Origin: Stictocephala bisonia
Taxonomy: Eukaryota; Arthropoda; Insecta; Hemiptera; Membracidae
Assembly (NCBI GenBank): GCA_035578905.1
Contig: JAQJVL010000203.1
Location: 124,001-188,000 of the forward strand
Length of the DNA stretch: 64,000 nt
Direction of reading: 5' to 3'
Numbering within the stretch: the stretch's first letter is position 1; each line of letters begins with the position of its first letter. The translations under genes and the position numbers were made by a program. The notes under the pieces are model-generated. The model saw only the letters and a list, made by a program, of their open reading frames with translations. It was not told where the DNA came from and searched no databases. Below, in pieces: positions 34,601 through 46,600 of this stretch.

Positions 34601-37600
34601 GCACAAATATATAACAATACAAGTACAAAATGCACGAATATTATGGTGATCGATTTCGGTGAACCACACTCACCTTCCTCAGGCCAGAGGGATTCACAAA
34701 AGAAGGTGAGCGTGGTTCACCGATATTGATCACCATAATGTTCGTGCATTTTGTACTTGTATTGTAATATATTTGTGCATTTTGTGCTTATATTGTAATA
34801 AATTTGTGTTGTGTGACGTTTACTTGTACTGTATATTTGCCAACATGTATTAAGATAAGATAAGATCTTTATTTCCATAAAATATTCAACTGAATACATT
34901 GGATTTGTCATATTTATAAATACTAAAATACTACAACAATATAGGTGGCAATAGGCCTACAAAACAGTGTTTTGATTAAAGTCTAGGCTACTGACCAGCA
35001 GCCACTTAAATATTCATCCACAGAATAGAATGCGTGATGTAATAAAAAAGAAGATTATGCTAATTAAAAAACTATTTAAAAATATTAAACAACTAATCGC
35101 AATAATTATAATTCTTAAGTTACATTAAGCGGAACTGAAATTTGTTTCATGATATATTTATTTTTTCCAAATGTACTAATAACGTTTTTGAAATAATCAT
35201 TTAAATGTTGGAGGCATTTTTAAGTAATGGGGGGTTGAAAAAGGTAGTAGAAAGAGGGTTAGGAGATATAGGGCATCAGCAATTTTACCTAAAAAGAGAA
35301 GTCCACTAATACCTGGCAGTATAGAACACATAGAGAGAATTCATATTTTCAGTGCCACGCTCCTCAGGTAAGCAGAGAGAGAGACTTACACTTCCAAAAG
35401 GTCTGTTTACCACAACTACTTAACATTTTGATTATAAATGGTTGTTTTTAAATAATTTCATGAAATCATATTACATGAAGTTGTACTGGTTTAAAAATAT
35501 TTGTTTTGTTTTTACTATTGTATATATTACAGAGTTTGTGCAATGTCTTGCAATTAATAAATAAATCTTATATTGTTGGTATTTACAGAAGGTGAAAGAT
35601 GTGGAAATTCCAGGAGCAGGGAAACCATCTATTTCCTCCTCAAGTTGGCTGTCCAAGGGCCTGTGGTTCCTCACCACAGGACGCAATGCTCTTGTAGTTC
35701 TTTGCTGTATCAGTCTGTGTTACTACTTTGAGGAAACTTTGGGGACGATGCCATTTACTCTAACAGGTACTTCTTCACTACAGATTTTCACAGTAGGGAA
35801 AGTGCCTGAATTATTTAGATTTTATGTTTTGTTTAGAACAGGAAAGCAGGATTGCCTTTTAAAAAATTCCTTTGGTAAGTTCTTGGAAATTTATTACACA
35901 CGAAAAAGTTAAAACAGTCATGGAGATTTTTCAAGGCCACTTGGCCATAACAGAAGAGGGTTAATGGAAGACTGGAGCTAACCTTCTTGACTCTAATCTT
36001 CCATTAACCCTGTTCTGTGATGGACTGAAGATAAGGCTAGTGGCCTTGAAATATATCCATGATTGTTTGTGTTATCTTTCAAGGCCTTGTAGGAATTAAA
36101 AAAAGGCAGCCTGCTTTCCTGTCCTAAACAAAATCTAAAACGTAGTTTTATGCTACTTTATTGAAATCCATTTGGAGAGGTACATTGTATTTTAAATTCT
36201 CTACATTTTAAACATTTAGCAAAAACCTGTGGTAGGGGTAACCACCAAACACTGTTATACATTTATCACAGTTAAGGATCCAAAACGAGGCATTATAATG
36301 GTTTGGGTTATATATCATTGGAAGGAAACAGTATGTAGAAATATTAAACAAATAAAAGTCTTATTTAAGCAGAATTGATTAAAATATAAGTAAAGTATAT
36401 TTTGAGGTTCCACAGGGAACTAAAATGGGTCAACTTTTATTTATGATGTCTCAGTAAAATTGATAGTTGCTTTGATGTATCTTACGTCCCTTAATATTTT
36501 TGGGCAAGCCGGTGGCCGAGCGGTCTAAACCGTCAGGACTTAGAGCTTGGGTTAGAGATAGCGCTGGTTCGAATCCGGCCTAGACCGGAAGATTTATCAG
36601 TAATATTCACTTTCTACTGTACTGGTTCGCCCCCTTACTCTGTCTGGATAAGTTCCTAGCACAGATCAATAGTCTATGAGGAATGGGCAGAGTAAGGTTA
36701 AGAAAAAAGCCTCTCCTTTTATTTTTTTTATATAAAAAAAAGTTGTCATGCACACAAAATCTGAATTTGTATTCGCAGATTATTCAAACTTAAAACAGGA
36801 AAAACAAGATTAGTACAGTAGTGTCTTATTATCGCACAGAGCTATCCAACATTCCGTCCCAAAAAAAAAATATAATAAAAATTATCTGAAAATAAGCCGG
36901 GAATCAGTATAAAGAAGGCACAAACAGAGATGCAAGACAGACATACATTCTCTTTTTATATTTATAGATCAAACAAAACTCCCACTGGATATTCCAAACT
37001 CCTAACTAAGAAAGATCTGTAACCTTCTCAATTTTATAGATGGTGCCGATGAGTAGAAGTACGATTTGTGGAGCTTGCTCAAAAAGAGTTACAAACAACT
37101 CTGGAGGTGTAATGTGTGAGGGGAACTATATGAAATGGTTTCATTTTGCTTGTGCTGGTAAGGGAATGAAAGATTATTCATTTTTAAAAGGGGAGAAATC
37201 GATTTTTGTTTGTGACAAGTGTAGGCAGGAGGCCGAACAACGTGAAAATGCTGTAAGTGTTTCTCATGCTAATACATCCAATAAGGAAGAAGACAATGAT
37301 AGCAATAGTTCATGTGACTGTAATTTTCTTATAAAAATTCTAACTGATCAGATTTTTGATTTAACAAAGAATCAACGTGAGCTCTGTGAACAGTTAAATT
37401 TAGTACAAGCTGAGAATACTAGGTTAGCTATGGTTCTAAATAGTCACACAGAGACAATTGGTGACATTTTAATTAATGACAGGGATGTGGTGACCTACTC
37501 TAAAGTTGTAAAATCCGCCCCCAAAAATACTAACTCTTTTTATTCAACCATTAATGCTGACAAAAATAAAGACATAATCATTCCAAAAGGTAATGACAAT

Positions 37601-40600
37601 AAATATGTGTTGCCTTCAGCAGTACCTAACTCTCAGATATCAGCTGGTCCTAGCAGAAACACTTCGGCTCTAACATCCAATTCATCAATAGTTAAACAAT
37701 CATCCAAAAAAATCAAGATGACGACAGTAAAACTCACCGGCACCGGTCAGGGAAATAACACAAATGAATCTGGGCTGCATGAAAATAAACTAGTGCCTAA
37801 TGCTGCACAAGGTAACAGTATGATCTCTGTCCCATTCTCAAATACGTTAGCTCCCGCATCTCTGCAATCCCTTGATTTAATGGAGGTTTGTGAAGTGGAC
37901 GATGAGGTTAACTCTGATTTTGTTGAGGTTAAATATAAGAAGCGTAAATCTTCACAACGTATAGACACTGTAAATAGGTATAAATTCATAACCGGCCGGG
38001 CAACTATAAGAAATGATAAACTGAAAGCAGTGGAAAATTTCAGACATATTTTTGTGTCCAGATTCTCTGAAAATGTGACTTGTGATGATATAAATGAATA
38101 CATTGTTGACAGTTCCAAAGTTAATTGTGAAATTACTTTGAAAAATAAACACCCAGGGTATAGTTCTTTTAAGATTGGGGTCCCCATCTCAATGTGGTCC
38201 ACAGTGTTCAGTGAAGATTTTTGGCCTGAAGGTGTCTATATAAGTCGTTTTAGATACCCTCATAAAGGGTTGTCTGAGGCCTCAAAGGTGTCTTTTTTGG
38301 AACCGGTTCAAGAGCAATCAACAAAGACCTAGGTCTGAACCAGGAAATCTCTTCTACAGGGTTTAACCACAACCTATGCCGAAATCGTATAGTATCAAAG
38401 AACTTGGTAAGTACGGAGTGTGTTTCATTAAACTTTTATCACCAAAATATGCAGTGCCTTACTAACAAAACTATCTTAATAGAAAAAGTACTTGTTGACT
38501 TGAACCTAGATATTCTGTGTTTATCGGAACATTCGCTTTTTTCTGGGGAGTTCAATGAGTACTTAAACATTGGTAGCCTAACTCTGTCCCACGGTTACTG
38601 CCGCTCCACGAAGATTCATGGTGACGTAGCTATTTACTCAAGGTTTTCTCCTGAACAGATAAGGGTAATTGACAGGATCAATAACCTATCTATTGAACTG
38701 GATTGTGAACTCGCTTGTATTAAACTTGTTGATCTAAACCTAATCTTAGTTGCTGTGTACAGAAGTCCTAACGGTAACTATGACTTTTTCATGTCTGTAA
38801 TGGAAAAAGTTTTAAGCTATGTGAGTCAACACAGTGAAAATACAACTGTCAGCGGGAACTTTAATATTCTCTTCACACCTCAAGGTAAAAATGCCCAAAA
38901 CTTTGTCAACCTCTGCTCCACCTATGGGCTTAAGAGCACAATATCTGACCCCACTCGACATAGCAATTGTTTGGACAATGTTTTCACCACTTTAGGAGAT
39001 AAGTTGGATGTTAGCTTGAGAAATTTCTATGTTAGCGATCATTTAGGCCAACTTTTTGTTTTAAATAATGTAGAGTTAGTTTCAAAGTTTGATAAAACTG
39101 CTTGCTCTGTCTATAAAAATGTGTCCAATATTAATGAAATATCTGTTAATCTTTTTAAATATCTTCTAAATAGGAAAAGCTGGTCTGAAGTTTTCCTTTC
39201 GGAAAACATTGATGATAACAAGTGTAAATACTATTATGATATTAGTTTTTCTAAACGAATTAGAATAAACCCAAAGAAGTCTAATAGGTCAACAGGGGGT
39301 ACATAATGGTACTCTCCTGAACTTGGAGAGCTAAAGAACAGACTCGACTTTCTTTATACATTAGCTAAGAATGAACCACAAAACAGTTCTTTCTTTGGAA
39401 CTAGTTATAATAGGTTAAAAGCATGTTATAGATATAAAATAAGAGAAGCTAAAAAGATGGCAAATATGATTAAAATAAAGAGTTCAGAAAATCAAACAAA
39501 ATCATTGTGGAATATTGTAAATAAGTCTAAGAATGGCTCAGGTGCAATGTGTAAATCAAACGACAATGTTTTTTCTCCCGATGAATTCAATGACTATTTT
39601 GTAAATGTCACAAAAGAAATCAAACAAACTCTGTCCAGTCAAAATGTTACTTACTGTGCTCTAGATTGTTTAGCTTGTAAGTACATCCCTGAGAACATAC
39701 CTTGTTTTAGTTTTAATGCTGTTTCCGAAACTGATGTACTAAGTGTAGTTAAAAAGTTGTCCAATATGTCAAGCAAAGATCATTTTGGTTTTTCAAATAG
39801 GCTAATTAAAGATACCATTTACTGTTACATCACTCCTCATACTGTTTTAATTAATAAGTGTCTGTCTCAAGGTAAATTTCCCAACATTCTAAAAGTCACA
39901 AAGGTGATTCCTGTTTTTAAAAAAGGAAAAAAAAGATCAACTTAACAACTATAGGCCTATTGCAATTGTTCCTGTTTTATCTAAGGTAATGGAAATTATA
40001 ATTGGCAAACAGCTCATGCTTTACATTGAGTCTAACAAGTTGATCTGCAGTTCACAATTTGGTTTTAGAACAGGTCTCTCTACTACTAATGCCTTAATAA
40101 AGTTGGTTGAACAGATTCTAGGCTGTTTTGAGGAAAAGGAACTTGCTGCTGTCACCTTCTGTGACCTCAGCAAGGCCTTTGACTGTGTGTCTCATAAGCT
40201 TCTAGTAAATAAACTTCAGCACTATAAAATTGAAGGGCCTGCCTTAAAAATCTTCCAAAGTTACCTGAAGAATCGAAAACAATATGTAGCTAGTAACAAC
40301 GAAGTTTCAAGCAGCCTGGATGTAAATTGTGGAGTCCCTCAGGGGTCAGTACTTGGCCCTCTACTTTTTATTGTTATGATCAATGATCTGAGCAAGTGTG
40401 TACCGGTGGATGTTGTCCTCTATGCCGATGACACCACAATCATCAATAAGCAACCCAGTAGCTGTCTAGCATTGCACAAGCAAAATTAAATCAAAATCTT
40501 ATTCAAAATTGGTTGACTGCTAATGAATTGGTACTAAATACTAACAAAACCATTACAACCCTTTTTGGCTTAAAAGAAAAACCGAAACAGTTAATGGAAA

Positions 40601-43600
40601 ATCCAAAATTCTTGGGCTTAACCCTTGACCCAACACTCTGTTGGCATCAGCATATAATTGGTCTCAAAAGTAAACTCAGTCAAAGCATTTATGCTTTAAA
40701 ACATCTTTGTGATGAATTGGAACAGGACGGCATCCGAACGGCTTATTTTGGTATCTTTCAAGCACATATTGCCTATGGTCTTATTGTATGGGGTGGTGCC
40801 TCCCATGCCGAAGAGGTATTTATAATGCAAAAGAAGGCTATCCGTGTTATTGCCGGAGCAGGAAGGCTTGACCACTGTAGAGATATCTTTAAGTTTATTA
40901 AGATTCTCACCCTGCCTTGTCTTTATATAATGCAGTGTTTGTTATATGTTAGAAATAATGAAAACAGAACTGTGCTCAGAAATGAAATTTACTCTTATAA
41001 TACAAGAAATAGTCATTTTATAAATTTACCTCAACATAGATTAAGCAAAAGTGAAAAAAACCCTCTGTATATTGCATCTAGGTTAATGAATAAGCTACCA
41101 ATCATAATGAAAACACTAAGTGATTGTTCTTTTAAATCAAAACTTCACAATTTCTCGTTAAAAAATGCATTTTATTCTGTAAATGAGTTTTTATTGAGTT
41201 AGTGGACTGAAGATGAGTTCTTTTAACAATAGATACTTATTAAATACATTTTAATATGAATTGTACTGACTTGCCTATGTATTTGCTTGAAATATTTTGT
41301 GGCCAATAAACTATTATATTCTATTCAATATTAGGAGCGATAGCGCATCAGGAGACTTACCTAAAAAGACAAGTCCACTAACACCTTGAAGTAGAGAACA
41401 CATGTAGAGAATTCACATTACAAAATTCTTCAGTGCTACTGGCACATTCCTCAGAGTGCAGGTAAGTAGAGAGAGACTGACAGTTTCTCTCTACTCACAC
41501 AAAGAAAGTGCCAGTGGCATTGAAAATTAGGGGTGTGTGAGTAGCTTGAAATTCAAGTTTTTAAAAAACTCGAACTCGACTCGAGATTTTGAAAAACTCA
41601 AAAAATCCAGTCGAGTTTAGCTATATCTTTGAGGTAAACCGCTATAATCAAGACAAAAGTCCCATTTGTATAGTAGATTATTAAGATAAGCATTTTATGT
41701 AGCTAACTGTATTTAAAATATGATCATAATATCATATTCTTAACCTGATATGTTCTTGCGATGTATTCAGATTCGCGATTCATGCACACAAGTCTGGATC
41801 GTACGACCATGGCGATTAAGGCAAAAAGTATTCCCGTTATTTATAAAGAAGGCACGTCCAATCAAACTGTTCCAAATAGCCGTCACAAGTTATTCATAGA
41901 AAACGTGATAACTGATCACAAAGAATCAGTTATTGAACCGTTTCAAAGCTTCGTTAAGTAACTTTTACTAACATTTGAAATTAAAAGTTGTATTTATTTA
42001 AGGCCTATCCTTTAAAAGTCCATGACTAAAACTATTCTAATACTGACAGTTTAGGACAGATTTAATTAAATCATGTTCAATCTGTAACAGGACCTACGCA
42101 TGGAACGTAAACTATTGAAATTGAAAACCTATAATAATTTAAGTTCCGGCACCGTTACTAATAAAATAATGAAATAACGATTAATGTAGCTACTACCAGT
42201 ACATAGCCGACTCGATGAGTCCCAATATAAAATGTACTACTAGCCATGGATTCGATTTGTTATCCATTTTGTTTTGAGTTTTTGTTTTTGTTTACGCTAG
42301 AGATAGGAATTACAGTTACTTTTTCGATAACCTATTATGTAATTCTATTATGTTTTGGTGACATGTTATAACATGTTATTTTTGTAACCTGTTACTCTCG
42401 AGGTGTTGACGTTCCAGACAGTTACTCTGTTTCTGTTATGGCCTGACGTTACTTAACGGCTCGAAGTCTCGTTACGGCTAGTCTAGATAATGTTCCAAGT
42501 TACCAAAGGTTATGAAGTTGAAGTAATGTTGTATGTTACGTTATGATAATGAGTTACTTTGCTTAACATTACAGAGTTACCGCTCAAAGTTCTTTCTGTT
42601 ATCGATAATTTAACTGTAACATGCAAGAGTATTAAGTTTCCTTCGTTGTTAGTGATGGGATCACCTGTTCTTTAAAGTGAACAGTGATCACAGTTCCTGC
42701 TCACTTGTAAGACCTGTGATTTCAAACAGTGATTCCGCTCTTTTCGCTCCAACCGTGATTTGAACGTCAAATCACTTAGACATACAGCCTACTACACCAA
42801 TCGGGACGCTTTGAGGTTATATATTTGAGGTGATCCACTTAATAAAGTTTATTAATTATTAAGTGAACTAAATAAATAGTGTAGAGTTTGTAGCTTACTT
42901 CATTTCATTGTTTTCATTTTTGAAAATTGAGGGTTAATTACTCGACTCGAAAAAAACTCGAACTCAAAATTATGTCTAAAAACTCGATTCGATTTGACTC
43001 GAATCCTAAAATTGCTACTCGTACACCCCTACTGAAAATTAGTATAATGTGAATCCTCTGTGTGTGTTCTCTATGCAATGTGTTAGTAGACTTGTCTTCT
43101 TAGGTAACTTTGCTGATGCCCTATCTGAGTAGTTTGTTAATTCCTATATACATAGTTAATAATTAAATCACAAACATTTTCAGAGAAAATTGAAGCTGGG
43201 TTGCCCAAACTGATCATTCCTCCAACATCAACGACGTTGAATGGTCACAATCTTACTTTTTGGGACATGGTTTCTCATTTGGGAAGCGGTTTAGCTGTCA
43301 TTCCTCTAGTTTCAATAATCAGCAACGTAGCGATCGCCAAGGCATTTTGTAAGTATTAAAGTGTTTCAGCAACAGCTATTTTCCTGCAGTTTTGTTGTAT
43401 TGCCCTACATTTTACACATCATATATAATTTTGCAACGTTTAAAACATTCTGTATGAGTTAACCTTAATACAGAGGTCTTCAACCTTTCATTATTTAAGG
43501 GCCAAATTATTGTCATGGAGGACTTGGAGGGCCGCATTGATTAAGCGTGTATATACATATACATATATACATATATATATGTATGTGTGTGAATTTTGTC

Positions 43601-46600
43601 TCAGGTTAAAATAATTTACATGAATTTGCTATAACATTTTATATTTGTTGATATCTGTATTAAACATCAATATTGAAAACAATATAGGTCTACTTGACAT
43701 ATATTTAAACATGTTATAAAACTCAAAATTAAACTGAAAACATCAAATTTGTGACTTTTGTAGTTTAGTGAGAAATTTGACATTGTTTATCTTTTACTAA
43801 TCTGTCAACATTAGCTTTTATGTCAGATGTGGCAATTCGAAGAGAGTTCTCTAAATGAGTGTCAGAAATACGGTTTCTCGGTTTCGATTTCACGTTCTTC
43901 ATTCTTGAAAATAGCTGCTCACAGATGTAAGTGCTGCCAAAAAGAGATGCTGTGGCCAGAGCATGAGATCTGATTGCTGGAAATCGATCACCTTCAACAT
44001 ACAATGAGTAAAACTCCAGAAGTCCAAAGTTTTTAAATTTCTCCTGTAAATCGCTATTGCACTGAAAGTCAATAAGTTCCATTTGTATATTTCCGGAATA
44101 GTCTTCCACATTAACACTGAAAGGAGCACAAAAAAGCTTCATCATAGTTTTATTTTGCTTGAAGTCTAAAAACTTGTTGCTAAAATCTTGCTGTAACACG
44201 GAGAGTGCTTCGCTGTACTTTTCTTTGTTTTGAACTTCACATTGTGACAGTGTTGGAAAATGTGTGAAGTCGCCCTGTTGTACTTGATTCTTCCACAAAC
44301 TAAGTTTCCTCTCAAACGCCTCAACTTGATCAAAGAGATTGTGTATCATAGCATTCTTCCCTTGTAGCCTAATATTCAGGTCATTGAGATGTATTGAAAT
44401 ATCAGTTAGGTACCCAAAATCAGCCATCCAACTGGGATCTTTGAAGTAGTGAACTGCCTTCCCTTTACTCTCCATGAGCATGCAGATTTCTTTTTTCAAA
44501 TCAAAAACCCTTTTTAAAAACTTTCCTCGACTGAGCCAACGAATCTCTGTGTAATAAATTACATCACCATACTCTGCATTCATCTCACTAAAGAAGATTT
44601 GGAATTCCCTGTGGTTCAGTCCTTGTGATCTGATAAAATTCACGATTTTAGTCACATCTTTAATGACATCTTTGAAACAAACACCTTTTGCACACAAATT
44701 TTCTTGATGGATAATGCAATGATATTGTATGAACTTTTCATTTTCACTTGCATCTTTTCTAATCAGAGCTACAACACCTTCATTTTTTCCCGTCATTGCT
44801 GGGGCCCCATCAGTTACAACACTGCTCAAGTTATCCAGATTTAAGCCAAACCGGTTTAAAGTTGAAGTCAAAGCCTTGTAAATATCAGTGCCTTTAGTAG
44901 TGCCCTTCATTGGAAATAGTGCTGCCATTTCCTATGTAATAGAGAAATTTTTATCGATTCCTCTAATAAAAATGGCTAACTGAGCTGTATCTGTAACATC
45001 AGTGCTTTCATCAAGTGCTACTGAATAAAAAACAAACTTTGAAGCACGGTCTTTAAGTGAGATTTCAATATCCTGAGATAGCTCCTCAATTCTTCTGGCA
45101 ACTGTGACCCCAGATAAACTAACCTTTGAAAACAAATGTTTTTGTGTTGGGCTTAGAATTTCAGCTGCCGATTCCATACACTGCTTTACAAACTCACCAT
45201 TTGTGAATGGCTTTGATTGCTTAGCAATTTGTTCAGAAATGATATAATAGCTAACTTTAACACTTGATTCACTTTCGGCGTTTTGCCGAGTAAACGTAAA
45301 TTGTTGATTCTCAAGTTTTTTCCTTAAATCTCGCACCTTATCCAATCTAAACTGACCTTGTACTGCGTCCATCTTGGAAGCGTGCTTTGTGTCATAATGC
45401 CGCTTTAAATTGTACTCTTTCATTACGGAGACAGACTCATTACAAACCAAACAAACTGGTTTGTTTTTTATATTTACAAAAAAGTATAGATCAGTCCACT
45501 TTTCTTGAAACACTCGGCACTCATCAGTAATCTTCCGTTTCTTACTACACGAAGCCATTATTCACTAAACTTAAACTAACATTCACTTGCGGGCAGACAA
45601 TAGAAATAGGTGAAACAGACTGAGACAATGACACTGGCGTGGGTTGCGATGCTACGAGTGACCTTGAGCATCAGGGTTGCCAACCTGCTTTGCCACTTAA
45701 CGAATTCCTTACTACGGCCGAAGCAATTGGCCAACTTCAGTACTGCAATGTTTTCCTATTTGTTTGGAAACAAAATCATTCGGCGGGCCACAAAAATATA
45801 CACGTCGGGCCGCGGGTTGAAGACCACTGCCTTAATATATTCATTGTAGATCTATATAATATAGAGCTATAACCAGTGTTAAAATCAGACAAAGTTCAAT
45901 TTTAAAGTGATAACTGAGCTACTCACTACAACAAAATTTTTAAATTGAATCATTTGTTTTGAAAAGAACATCATTCACGATTTTGACAAAATTACATGCA
46001 CGATTCTCGGGTAGTAAGGGAAGCTATAGAAATATATAAAAGGAAAAATAATTTTAATAAGGATGAAAGTATACGGCTTTTAAATACATAGGAACCCATT
46101 TTATATAAATCGAAATAAAATGGAAACGTCAGCCAAATCAATTTTCCCATAGGTCAATCAATGATCATAGGTCATCAGTGGCCAAATCAATGACCATAGG
46201 TTTCGTGAGTCATGCCTCTGCCCCTCTCCCTATCCAGTGTACCTGCCCAACCAGTCCCCACCCCAACACCTGTATTATAGCTGCAAGGTCATTCACTGGT
46301 CTCAGTCTCAGTGATACCACTGAGGATACCACATCAGAGCTTAGGCAAAACATCCGGTTATTTTGTAAATAGTGTAGATAGCACCTTGACATGTTTCTCA
46401 CTGGAAAATATAGATTTCAGATATGACATTGGCTGCTTAAGCCCGAGACCTAAAAAAGTAATTTTGATAAACTCTCACTATCACACATCCAGTTATGATA
46501 CTCACAATTATTAAAAGTAGTAAAGTGCCAATTGTAAGATCGATATTTTCTGATACCTTACATGACAAAATTATAGGTGCTGGACAGAGACGGCCTTCAT

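Larger units (their letters stand above)
36960..41331 (+). mobile_element. LINE B, near full-length CR1/jockey-like retrotransposon
   Basis: Two consecutive ORFs on + and a 3' end GGCCAATAAACTATTATATTC followed by an ATTCT-type tail. Lies in intron 4, sense to the host gene. The 5' border is approximate. The 3' end abuts the left arm of an S3 foldback repeat. Confidence 0.8.

Noticed and set aside
36507..36590. A tRNA gene with good A and B boxes
   Set aside because: The body beyond the B box recurs at 2290-2512 with a common tail, and the stem pairing of a real tRNA is poor. It is a SINE head.
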